64,000 nucleotides of DNA from Xylocopa sonorina (taxonomy: Eukaryota; Arthropoda; Insecta; Hymenoptera; Apidae), in assembly GCF_050948175.1 (NCBI RefSeq), contig NW_027490444.1, positions 206,195-270,194 of the forward strand, in the 5' to 3' direction. The translations under genes were made by a program, and so were the position numbers. The notes beneath the pieces are model-generated. The model made no database searches, was not told where the DNA came from, and saw only the letters and a list, made by a program, of their open reading frames with translations. Below are positions 1 to 11,246 of this stretch, in pieces (the first letter of the stretch is position 1; the number at the start of each line of letters is the position of its first letter).

Positions 1-9
1 CCTAGCAAG

Positions 10-63
10 GAAGTGTCGCATTTACATTCATTTGAAGTGTAGACGAGGAATACATGACACTTC
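10..63. repeat. Inverted GAAGTGTC / GACACTTC pair with an internal GAAGTGT
   Basis: GAAGTGTC at 10-17 is the exact reverse complement of GACACTTC at 56-63 (8 bp, 38-base spacer). A second GAAGTGT at 34-40 can pair with ACACTTC at 57-63 instead (7 bp, 16-base loop). A transcript or extruded strand could therefore form two mutually exclusive hairpins. The outer pair persists as GAAGTGT/ACACTTC in nearly every monomer. The inner arm is lost in monomers carrying GAATCGTAG. Whether either structure forms is inference. Confidence 0.75.
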
Positions 64-105
64 GCAAATCATATTATATCTTACCATGAAACATAGAAAT
101 GAGAT

Positions 106-115
106 GCGATATCGC
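106..115. repeat. 10-bp perfect palindrome GCGATATCGC (contains an EcoRV site)
   Basis: GCGATATCGC reads identically on both strands and recurs in most monomers at this position. It carries GATATC, so EcoRV would be expected to give a 174-bp ladder. The class with GCAATATCTCG at the same place has lost both the dyad and the site, so intact and broken copies mark HOR position. It could be a protein-binding site, but no specific protein can be named. Confidence 0.85.
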
Positions 116-142
116 GTTTTAAGAAGCATTAGAAAGCTATTG

Positions 143-155
143 CTACGATACGTAG
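143..155. repeat. 13-bp interrupted palindrome CTACG-ATA-CGTAG
   Basis: Two 5-bp arms are separated by three bases. The dyad is perfect in monomers with CGTAGAC. It has one mismatch in the CCTAGAC class and another in the TTCGATACG class, so dyad integrity is again class-specific. Function is unknown. Confidence 0.7.
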
Positions 156-661
156 TCATCTGCAAACGCTATTTCCTAGCAAGGAAGTGTCGCATTTACA
201 TTCATTTGAAGTGTAGACGAGGAATACATGACACTTCGCAAATCATATTATATCTTACCATGAAACATAGAAATGAGATGCGATATCGCGTTTTAAGAAG
301 CATTAGAAATCTATTGCTACGATACGTAGACATCTGCAAACGCTATTTCCTAGCGAGGAAGTGTCGCATTTACATTCATTTGAAGTGTAGACGAGGAGTA
401 CATGACACTTCGCAAATCATATTATATCTTACCATGAAACATAGAAATGAGGTGCGATATCGCGTTTTAAGAAGCATCAGAACACTATTGCTACGATACC
501 TAGACATCTGCAGACGCTATTTCCTAGCAAGGAAGTGTCGCATTTACATTCATTTGAAGTGTAGACGAGGAATACATGACACTTCGCAAATCGTATTATA
601 TCTTACCATGAAACATAGAAATGAGATGCGATATCGCGTTTTAGGAATCATATGAACTCTA

Positions 662-3600
662 TTGCTACGATACCTAGACATTTGCAGACGCTATTTCCTA
701 GCAAGGAAGTGTCGCATTTACATTCATTTGAAGTGTAGACGAGGAATACATGACACTTCGCAAATCATATTATATCTTACCATGAAACATAGAATTGAGA
801 TGCGATATCGCGTTTTAAGAAGCATTAGAAAGCTATTGCTACGATACGTAGACATCTGCAAACGCTATTTCCAAGCGAGGAAGTATCGCATTCATATTCA
901 TTTGAAGTGTAGACGAGGAATACATAACACTTCGCAAATCATGTTATATCTTACCATGAAACATAGAAATGAGATGTGATATCGCGTTTTAAGAATCATA
1001 AGAACTCTATTGCTACGATACGTAGACATCTGCAAACGCTATTTCCTTACAAGGAAGTGTCGCATTTACATTCATTTGAAGTGTAGACGAGGAATACATG
1101 ACACTTCGCAAATCATATTATATCTTACCATGAAACATAGAAATGAGATGTGATATCGCGTTTTAAGAATCATAAGAACTCTATTGCTACGATACGTAGA
1201 CATCAGCAAACGCTATTTCCTTGCAAGGAAGTGTCGCCTTCACATTCATTTGAAGTGTAGACGATGAATACATGACACTTCGCAAATCATATTATATCTT
1301 ACCAAGAAACATAGAAATGAGATGCGATATCGCGTTTTAAGAAGCATTAGAAAGCTATTGCTACGATACGTAGACATCTGCAAACGCTATTTAGTAGCGA
1401 GGAAGTATCGCATTCACATTCACTTGAAGTGTAGACGAGGAATACATGACACTTCGCAAATCATATTGTATCTTACCATGAAACATAGAAATGAGATGCG
1501 ATATCGCGTTCTAAGTATCATATGAACTCTATTGCTACGATACGTAGACATCTGCAAACGCTATTTCCTAGCGAGGAAGTGTCGCATTCACATTCATTTG
1601 AAGTGTAGACGAGGAATACATGACACTTCGCAAATTATATTATATCTTACCATGAAACATAGAAATGAGATGCGATATCACGTTTTTAGAAGCATTTGAA
1701 CTCTATTGCTTCGATACATAGATATCTGCAATCGCTACTTCCTTGCAAGGAAGTGTCGCATTTACATTCATTTGAATCGTAGACGAGGAATGCATAACAC
1801 TTCGCAAATCATATTACATCTTACCATGAAACATAGAAATGAGATGCGATATCGCGTTTTAAGAAGCATCAGAACACTATTGCTACGATACCTAGACATC
1901 TGCAGACGCTATTTCCTAGCAAGGAAGTGTCGCATTTACATTCATTTGAAGTGTAGACGAGGAATACATGACACTTCGTAAATCATATTATATCTTACCA
2001 TGAAACATAGAAACTAGATGCGATATCGCGTTTTAAGAATCATATGAACTCTATTGCTACGATACCTAGACATTTGCAGACGCTATTTCCTAGCAAGGAA
2101 GTGTCGCATTTACATTCATTTGAAGTGTAGACGAGGAATACATGACACTTCGCAAATCATATTATATCTTACCATGAAACATAGAATTGAGATGCGATAT
2201 CGCGTTTTAAGAAGCATTAGAAAGCTATTGCTACGATACGTAGACATCTGCAAACGCTATTTAGTAGCGAGGAAGTGTCGCATTTACATTCATTTGAAGT
2301 GTAGACGAGGAATACATGACACTTCGCAATGTATATTATATCTTATCATGAAACATAGATATGAGATGCGATATCGCGTTTTAAGAAGCATTAGAACTCT
2401 ATTGCTTTGATAGGTAAACATCTGCAAACGCTATTTCCTTGCAAGGAAGTGTTGCATTTACATTCATTTGAAGTGTAGACGAGGATTACATGACACTTCG
2501 TAAATCATATTATATCTTACCATGAAACATAGAAACTAGATGCGATATCGCGTTTTAAGAATCATATGAACCCTATTGCTACGATACGTAGACATCTGCA
2601 AACGCTATTTCCTTGCAAGGAAGTGTCGCATTTACATTCATTTGAATCGTAGACGAGGAATGCATAACACTTCGCAATGTATATTATATCTTATCATGAA
2701 ACATAAATATTAGATGCAATATCTCGATTTAAGAAGCATTTGAACTATATTGCTTCGATACGTAGACATCTGCAATCGCTATTTCCTTTCAAGGAAGTGT
2801 CGCATTTACATTCATTTGAAGTGTAGACGAGGAATGCATGACACTTCGCAAATCATATTATATCTTACCATGAAACATAGAAATGAGATGTGATATCGCG
2901 TTTTAAGAAGCATTAGAACTCTATCGCTACGATACCTAGATATCTGCAGACGCTATTTCCTAGCAAGGAAGTGTCGAATTTACATTCATTTGATGTGTAG
3001 ACGAGGAATACATAACACTTCGCAAATCATATTATATCTTACCATGAAACATAGAAATGAGATGCGATATCGCGTTTTAAGAATCATAAGAACTCTATCG
3101 CTACGATACCTAGACATCTGCAGACGCTATTTCCCAGCAAGGAAGTGCCGAATTTACATTCATTTGATGTGTAGACGAGGAATACATAACACTTCGCAAA
3201 TCATATTATATCTTACCATGAAAAATGGAAATGAGATGCGATATCGCGTTTTAAGAATCATAAGAACTCTATTGCTACGATACGTAGACATCTGCAAACG
3301 CTATTTCCTATCGAGGAAGTTTCGCATTTACATTCATTTGAAGTGTAGAAGAGGAGTACATGACACTTCGCAAATCATATTATATCTTACCATGAAACAT
3401 AGAAATGAGGTGCGATATCGCGTTTTAAGAAGCATTAGAACACTATTGCTACGATACCTAGACATCTGCAGACGCTACTTCCTAGCAAGGAAGTGTCGCA
3501 TTTACATTCATTTGAAGTGTAGACGAGGAATACATGTCACTTCGCAAATCATATTATATCTTACCATGAAACATAGAAATGAGGTGCGATATCGCGTTTT

Positions 3601-3793
3601 AAGAAGCATCAGAACACTATTGCTACGATACCTAGACATCTGCAGACGCTATTTCCTAGCAAGGAAGTGTCGCATTTACATTCATTTGAAGTGTAGACGA
3701 GGAATACATGACACTTCGCAAATCGTATTATATCTTACCATGAAACATAGAAATGAGATGCGATATCGCGTTTTAGGAATCATATGAACTCTA
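662..3793. repeat. 18-monomer HOR (3132 bp), copy 1
   Basis: The monomer order from 662 to 3793 is repeated at 7796-10927 and again, with changes, at 10928-13840. The opening two monomers (662-979) also recur at 3794-4111, exactly 3132 bp on. Distinctive members include the CACGTTTTTAG monomer, the TTAGTAGCG monomer, and a pair with TCATTTGATGTGTAG in place of TCATTTGAAGTGTAG near 2990 and 3170. These markers fix the register without alignment. Confidence 0.75.
1737..1754. repeat. 18-bp perfect palindrome ACTTCCTTGCAAGGAAGT (example copy)
   Basis: In monomers of the CTGCAATCGCTACTTCC class, the sequence between TCGCT and GTCGC is an 18-bp perfect palindrome. Other classes keep only part of it. 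TTCCTTGCAAGGAA is 14 bp, and TTCCTAGCAAGGAA and TTCCTAGCGAGGAA keep 5-bp arms around a variable 4-base centre. The ACGCTATTTAGTAGCG variant destroys it. The same 18-mer recurs widely, for example in the 7-mer HOR where the class has two slots per unit. Dyads of this kind could favour cruciform extrusion or bind a dimeric protein; both are inference. Confidence 0.8.
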
Positions 3794-6700
3794 TTGCTAC
3801 GATACCTAGACATTTGCAGACGCTATTTCCTAGCAAGGAAGTGTCGCATTTACATTCATTTGAAGTGTAGACGAGGAATACATGACACTTCGCAAATCAT
3901 ATTATATCTTACCATGAAACATAGAATTGAGATGCGATATCGCGTTTTAAGAAGCATTAGAAAGCTATTGCTACGATACGTAGACATCTGCAAACGCTAT
4001 TTCCAAGCGAGGAAGTATCGCATTCATATTCATTTGAAGTGTAGACGAGGAATACATAACACTTCGCAAATCATGTTATATCTTACCATGAAACATAGAA
4101 ATGAGATGTGATATCGCGTTTTAAGAATCATAAGAACTCTATTGCTACGATACGTAGACATCAGCAAACGCTATTTCCTTGCAAGGAAGTGTCGCCTTCA
4201 CATTCATTTGAAGTGTAGACGAGGAATACATGACACTTCGCAAATCATATTATATCTTACCATGAAACATAGAAATGAGATGCGATATCGCGTTTTAAGA
4301 AGCATTAGAAAGCTATTGCTACGATACGTAGACATCTGCAAACGCTATTTAGTAGCGAGGAAGTATCGCATTCACATTCACTTGAAGTGTAGACGAGGAA
4401 TACATGACACGTCGCAAATCATATTGTATCTTACCATGAAACATAGAAATGAGATGCGATATCGCGTTCTAAGAATCATATGAACTCTATTGCTACGATA
4501 CGTAGACATCTGCAAACGCTATTTCCTTACAAGGAAGTGTCTCATTTACATTCATTTGAAGTGCAGACAAGGAATACATAACACTTCGCAAATCATATTA
4601 TATCTTACCATGAAACATAGAAATGAGATGCGATATCGCGTTTTAAGAAGCATTAGAACTCTATTGCATTGATAGGTAAACATCTGCAAACGCTATTTCC
4701 TTGCAAGGAAGTGTTGCATTTACATTCATTTGAAGTGTAGACGAGGAATACATGACACTTCGCAAATCATATTATATCTTACCATGAAACATAGAAATGA
4801 GATGCGATATCGCGTTTTAAGAAGCATTAGAAATCTATTGCTACGATACGCAGACATCTGCAAACGCTATTTCCTAGCGAGGAAGTGTCGCATTTACATT
4901 CATTTGAAGTGTAGACGAGGAATACATGACACTTCGCAATGTATATTATATCTTATCATGAAACATATATATGAGATGCGATATCGCGTTTTAAGAAGCA
5001 TTAGAACTCTATTGCTTTGATAGGTAAACATCTGCAAACGCTATTTCCTTGCAAGGAAGTGTTGCATTTACATTCATTTGAAGTGTAGACGAGGAATACA
5101 TGACACTTCGTAAATCATATTATATCTTACCATGAAACATAGAAACTAGATGCGATATCGCGTTTTAAGAATCATATGAACTCTATTGCTACGATACGTA
5201 GACATCTGCAAACGCTATTTCCTTGCAAGGAAGTGTCGCATTTACATTCATTTGAATCGTAGACGAGGAATGCATAACACTTCGCAATGTATATTATATC
5301 TTATCATGAAACATAGATATTAGATGCAATATCTCGTTTTAAGAAGCATTTGAACTCTATTGCTACGATACGTAGACATCTGCAAACGCTATTTCCTTGC
5401 AAGGAAGTGTCGCATTTACATTCATTTGAATCGTAGACGAGGAATGCATAACACTTCGCAATGTATATTATATCTTATCATGAAACATAGATATTAGATG
5501 CAATATCTCGTTTTAAGAAGCATTTGAACTATATTGCTTCGATACGTAGACATCTGCAATCGCTATTTCCTTTCAAGGAAGTGTCGCATTTACATTCATT
5601 TGAAGTGTAGACGAGGAATACATGACACTTCGCAAATCATATTATATCTTACCATGAAACATAGAAATGAGATGTGATATCGCGTTTTAAGTATCATAAG
5701 AACTCTATTGCTACGATACGTAGACCTCTGCAAACGCTATTTCCTTGCAAGGAAGTGTCGCATTTACATTCACTTGAATCGTACTCGAGGAATGCATAAC
5801 ACTTCGCAATGTATATTATATCTTATCATGAAACATAGATATGAGATGCAATATCTCGTTTTAAGAAGCATTTGAACTCTATTGCTTCGATACGTAGATA
5901 TCTGCAATCGCTATTTCCTTTCAAGGAAGTGTCGCATTTACATTCATTTGAAGTGTAGACGAGGAATACATGACACTTCGCAAATCATATTATATCTTAC
6001 CATGAAACATAGAAATGAGATGCGATATCGCGTTTTAAGAAGCATTAGAACTCTATTGCTTTGATAGGTAAACATCTGCAAACGCTATTTCCTTGCAAGG
6101 AAGTGTTGCATTTACATTCATTTGAAGCGTAGACGAGGAATACATGACACTTCGCAAATCATATTATATCTTACCATGAAACATAGAAATGAGATGCGAT
6201 ATCGCGTTTTAAGAAGCACTAGAAATCTATTGTTACGATACGTAGACATCAGCAAACGCTATTTCCTAGCGAGGAAGTGTCGCATTTACATTCATTTGAA
6301 GTGTAGACGAGGAGTACATGACACTTCGCAAATCATATTATATCTTACCATGAAACATAGAAATGAGGTGCGATATCGCGTTTTAAGAAGCATTAGAACA
6401 CTATTGCTACGATACCTAGACATCTGCAGACGCTATTTCCTAGCAAGGAAGTGTCGCATTTACATTCATTTGAAGTGTAGACGAGGAATACATGACACTT
6501 CGCAAATCGTATTATATCTTACCATGAAACATAGAAATGAGATGCGATATCGCGTTTTAAGAATCATATGAACTCTATTGCTACGATACGTAGACATCTG
6601 CAAACGCTATTTCCTAGCAAGGAAGTGTCGCATTTACATTCATTTGAAGTGTAGACGAGGAATACATGACACTTCGCAAATCATATTATATCTTACCATG

Positions 6701-7795
6701 AAACATAGAAATGAGATGCGATATCGCGTTTTAAGAATCATCTAAACTCTATTGCTACGATACGTAGACATCTGCAAACGCTATTTCCTTGCAAGGAAGT
6801 GTCTCATTTACATTCATTTGAAGTGCAGACAAGGAATACATAACACTTCGCAAATCATATTATATCTTACCATGAAACATAGAAATGAGATGCGATATCG
6901 CGTTTTAAGAAGCATTAGAACTCTATTGCTTTGATAGGTAAACATCTGCAAACGCTATTTCCTTGCAAGGAAGTGTCGCATTTACATTCATTTGAAGTGT
7001 AGACGAGGAATACATGACACTTCGCAAATCGTATTATATCTTACCATGAAACATAGAAATGAGATGCGATATCGCGTTTTAATAATCATATGAACTCTAT
7101 TGCTACGATACCTAGACATTTGCAGACGCTATTTCCTAGCAAGGAAGTGTCGCATTTACATTCATTTGAAGTGTAGACGAGGAATACATGACACTTCGCA
7201 AATCATATTATATCTTACCATGAAACATAGAAATGAGATGCGATATCGCGTTTTAAGAAGCATTAGAAAGCTATTGCTACGATACGTAGTCATCTGCAAA
7301 CGCTATTTCCTAGCAAGGAAGTGTCGCATTTACATTCATTTGAAGTGTAGACGAGGAATACATGACACTTCGCAAATCATATTATATCTTACCATGAAAC
7401 ATAGAAATGAGATGCGATATCGCGTTTTAAGAAGCATTAGAAATCTATTGCTACGATACGTAGACATCTGCAAACGCTATTTCCTAGCGAGGAAGTGTCG
7501 CATTTACATTCATTTGAAGTGTAGACGAGGAGTACATGACACTTCGCAAATCATATTATATCTTACCATGAAACATAGAAATGAGGTGCGATATCGCGTT
7601 TTAAGAAGCATCAGAACACTATTGCTACGATACCTAGACATCTGCAGACGCTATTTCCTAGCAAGGAAGTGTCGCATTTACATTCATTTGAAGTGTAGAC
7701 GAGGAATACATGACACTTCGCAAATCGTATTATATCTTACCATGAAACATAGAAATGAGATGCGATATCGCGTTTTAGGAATCATATGAACTCTA
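3794..7795. repeat. Looser 23-monomer stretch between 18-mer HOR copies
   Basis: This stretch starts as another copy of the 18-mer: 3794-4111 matches 662-979. It has then lost the TTACAAGG monomer, because at 4142 it jumps to the CATCAGCAAAC monomer seen near 1200. Further on it mixes classes, with recurring TTGCTTTGATAGGTAAAC monomers near 4660, 5010, 6056 and 6930. Two GAATCG/GCAATGTAT monomers stand in tandem near 5255 and 5430. With the 18-mer it makes up the 41-monomer, 7134-bp distance. No gene or foreign insert is present. Confidence 0.6.
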
Positions 7796-10700
7796 TTGCT
7801 ACGATACCTAGACATTTGCAGACGCTATTTCCTAGCAAGGAAGTGTCGCATTTACATTCATTTGAAGTGTAGACGAGGAATACATGACACTTCGCAAATC
7901 ATATTATATCTTACCATGAAACATAGAATTGAGATGCAATGTCGCGTTTTAAGAAGCATTAGAAAGCTATTGCTACGATACGTAGACATCTGCAAACGCT
8001 ATTTCCAAGCGAGGAAGTATCGCATTCATATTCATTTGAAGTGTAGACGAGGAATACATAACACTTCGCAAATCATGTTATATCTTACCATGAAACATAG
8101 AAATGAGATGTGACATCGCGTTTTAAGAATCATAAGAACTCTATTGCTACGATACGTAGACATCTGCAAACGCTATTTCCTTACAAGGAAGTGTCGCATT
8201 TACATTCATTTGAAGTGTAGACGAGGAATACATGACACTTCGCGAATCATATTATATCTTACCATGAAACATAGAAATGAGATGTGATATCGCGTTTTAA
8301 GAATCATAAGAACTCTATTGCTACGATACGTAGACATCAGCAAACGCTATTTCCTTGCAAGGAAGTGTCGCCTTCACATTCATTTGAAGTGTAGACGATG
8401 AATACATGACACTTCGCAAATCATATTATATCTTACCAAGAAACATAGAAATGAGATGCGATATCGCGTTTTAAGAAGCATTAGAAAGCTATTGCTACGA
8501 TACGTAGACATCTGCAAACGCTATTTAGTAGCGAGGAAGTATCGCATTCACATTCACTTGAAGTGTACACGAGGAATACATGACACTTCGCAAATCATAT
8601 TGTATCTTACCATGAAACATAGAAATGAGATGCGATATCGCGTTCTAAGTATCATATGAACTCTATTGCTACGATACGTAGACATCTGCAAACGCTATTT
8701 CCTAGCGAGGAAGTGTCGCATTCACATTCATTTGAAGTGTAGACGAGGAATACATGACACTTCGCAAATTATATTATATCTTACCATGAAACATAGAAAT
8801 GAGATGCGATATCACGTTTTTAGAAGCATTTGAACTCTAATGCTTCGATACATAGATATCTGCAATCGCTACTTCCTTGCAAGGAAGTGTCGCATTTACA
8901 TTCATTTGAATCGTAGACGAGGAATGCATAACACTTCGCAAATCATATTACATCTTACCATGAAACATAGAAATGAGATGCGATATCGCGTTTTAAGAAG
9001 CATCAGAACACTATTGCTACGATACCTAGACATCTGCAGACGCTATTTCCTAGCAAGGAAGTGTCGCATTTACATTCATTTGAAGTGTAGACGAGGAATA
9101 CATGACACTTCGTAAATCATATTATATCTTACCATGAAACATAGAAACTAGATGCGATATCGCGTTTTAAGAATCATATGAACTCTATTGCTACGATACC
9201 TAGACATTTGCAGACGCTATTTCCTAGCAAGGAAGTGTCGCATTTACATTCATTTGAAGTGTAGACGAGGAATACATGACACTTCGCAAATCATATTATA
9301 TCTTACCATGAAACATAGAATTGAGATGCGATATCGCGTTTTAAGAAGCATTAGAAAGCTATTGCTACGATACGTAGACATCTGCAAACGCTATTTAGTA
9401 GCGAGGAAGTGTCGCATTTACATTCATTTGAAGTGTAGACGAGGAATACATGACACTTCGCAATGTATATTATATCTTATCATGAAACATAGATATGAGA
9501 TGCGATATCGCGTTTTAAGAAGCATTAGAACTCTATTGCTTTGATAGGTAAACATCTGCAAACGCTATTTCCTTGCAAGGAAGTGTTGCATTTACATTCA
9601 TTTGAAGTGTAGACGAGGATTACATGACACTTCGTAAATCATATTATATCTTACCATGAAACATAGAAACTAGATGCGATATCGCGTTTTAAGAATCATA
9701 TGAACCCTATTGCTACGATACGTAGACATCTGCAAACGCTATTTCCTTGCAAGGAAGTGTCGCATTTACATTCATTTGAATCGTAGACGAGGAATGCATA
9801 ACACTTCGCAATGTATATTATATCTTATCATGAAACATAAATATTAGATGCAATATCTCGATTTAAGAAGCATTTGAACTATATTGCTTCGATACGTAGA
9901 CATCTGCAATCGCTATTTCCTTTCAAGGAAGTGTCGCATTTACATTCATTTGAAGTGTAGACGAGGAATGCATGACACTTCGCAAATCATATTATATCTT
10001 ACCATGAAACATAGAAATGAGATGTGATATCGCGTTTTAAGAAGCATTAGAACTCTATCGCTACGATACCTAGATATCTGCAGACGCTATTTCCTAGCAA
10101 GGAAGTGTCGAATTTACATTCATTTGATGTGTAGACGAGGAATACATAACACTTCGCAAATCATATTATATCTTACCATGAAACATAGAAATGAGATGCG
10201 ATATCGCGTTTTAAGAATCATAAGAACTCTATCGCTACGATACCTAGACATCTGCAGACGCTATTTCCCAGCAAGGAAGTGCCGAATTTACATTCATTTG
10301 ATGTGTAGACGAGGAATACATAACACTTCGCAAATCATATTATATCTTACCATGAAAAATGGAAATGAGATGCGATATCGCGTTTTAAGAATCATAAGAA
10401 CTCTATTGCTACGATACGTAGACATCTGCAAACGCTATTTCCTATCGAGGAAGTTTCGCATTTACATTCATTTGAAGTGTAGAAGAGGAGTACATGACAC
10501 TTCGCAAATCATATTATATCTTACCATGAAACATAGAAATGAGGTGCGATATCGCGTTTTAAGAAGCATTAGAACACTATTGCTACGATACCTAGACATC
10601 TGCAGACGCTACTTCCTAGCAAGGAAGTGTCGCATTTACATTCATTTGAAGTGTAGACGAGGAATACATGTCACTTCGCAAATCATATTATATCTTACCA

Positions 10701-11246
10701 TGAAACATAGAAATGAGGTGCGATATCGCGTTTTAAGAAGCATCAGAACACTATTGCTACGATACCTAGACATCTGCAGACGCTATTTCCTAGCAAGGAA
10801 GTGTCGCATTTACATTCATTTGAAGTGTAGACGAGGAATACATGACACTTCGCAAATCGTATTATATCTTACCATGAAACATAGAAATGAGATGCGATAT
10901 CGCGTTTTAGGAATCATATGAACTCTATTGCTACGATACCTAGACATTTGCAGACGCTATTTCCTAGCAAGGAAGTGTCGCATTTACATTCATTTGAAGT
11001 GTAGACGAGGAATACATGACACTTCGCAAATCATATTATATCTTACCATGAAACATAGAATTGAGATGCGATATCGCGTTTTAAGAAGCATTAGAAAGCT
11101 ATTGCTACGATACGTAGACATCTGCAAACGCTATTTCCAAGCGAGGAAGTATCGCATTCATATTCATTTGAAGTGTAGACGAGGAATACATAACACTTCG
11201 CAAATCATGTTATATCTTACCATGAAACATAGAAATGAGATGTGAT
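7135..11246. repeat. Long duplicated segment, downstream copy
   Basis: This is the partner of 1-4112 at an offset of 7134 bp. Differences seen by eye include GCAATGTCGC near 7936 against GCGATATCGC, GACATCGCG near 8112, CGCGAATC near 8242, TACACGAGG near 8567 and CTAATGC at 8840 against CTATTGC at 1706. Identity is therefore roughly 99.8-99.9%, far above that between random monomers of the array. This suggests a recent segmental duplication or unequal exchange of 41 monomers. Confidence 0.85.
7796..10927. repeat. 18-monomer HOR, copy 2
   Basis: This copy has the same class order as 662-3793 at +7134 and is followed directly by copy 3. Its first monomer carries the private GCAATGTCGC change near 7936, which neither copy 1 nor copy 3 shares. 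It includes the two TTTGATGTGTAG monomers near 10124 and 10304 and the TACATGTCAC variant near 10668. Confidence 0.75.

Larger units (their letters stand above)
1..174 (+). repeat. Reference satellite monomer (canonical class)
   Basis: This first full period serves as the coordinate frame for the array. It has 31 C and 33 G (36.8% G+C) and nine CpG dinucleotides. Landmarks are AGGAAGTGTCGC at 8-19, GAAGTGTAG at 34-42, GACACTTCGC at 56-65, GCGATATCGC at 106-115, CTACGATACGTAG at 143-155 and ACGCTATTT at 166-174. The length is a multiple of three, so one frame continues from monomer to monomer as a 58-residue, Arg/Lys/Cys-rich repeat. The size is close to a nucleosome repeat length, as in many eukaryotic satellites. 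The start point is arbitrary, because a tandem array shows no natural boundary. Confidence 0.95.
1..4112. repeat. Long duplicated segment, upstream copy (partner at +7134)
   Basis: Every diagnostic variant here is found again exactly 7134 bp (41 monomers) downstream. Examples are TAGTCATC near 153, GAGGAGTACA near 390, TTACAAGG near 1047, CATCAGCAAAC near 1200, ACCAAGAAAC near 1302, CACGTTTTTAG near 1680 and AATGGAAATG near 3223. I saw about six substitutions in 4.1 kb. The left end is cut by the window edge. The right end lies near 4112-4140, where the downstream copy switches to a TTACAAGG monomer. Confidence 0.85.

Noticed and set aside
1..174. Monomer built from three 58-bp or two 87-bp ancestral subunits
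   Set aside because: TCGCATTTA, TCGCGTTTT and ACGCTATTT look alike, but they are not evenly spaced (positions 16, 112 and 166) and flanking sequence does not align convincingly. A subunit origin is not supported by eye.
1681..1690. CGTTTTTAG and CGTTTCTAG variants as indels
   Set aside because: They look like insertions next to CGTTTTAAG, but the total length is unchanged; they are substitutions. The same form occurs at 8815, 11605 and 50231.
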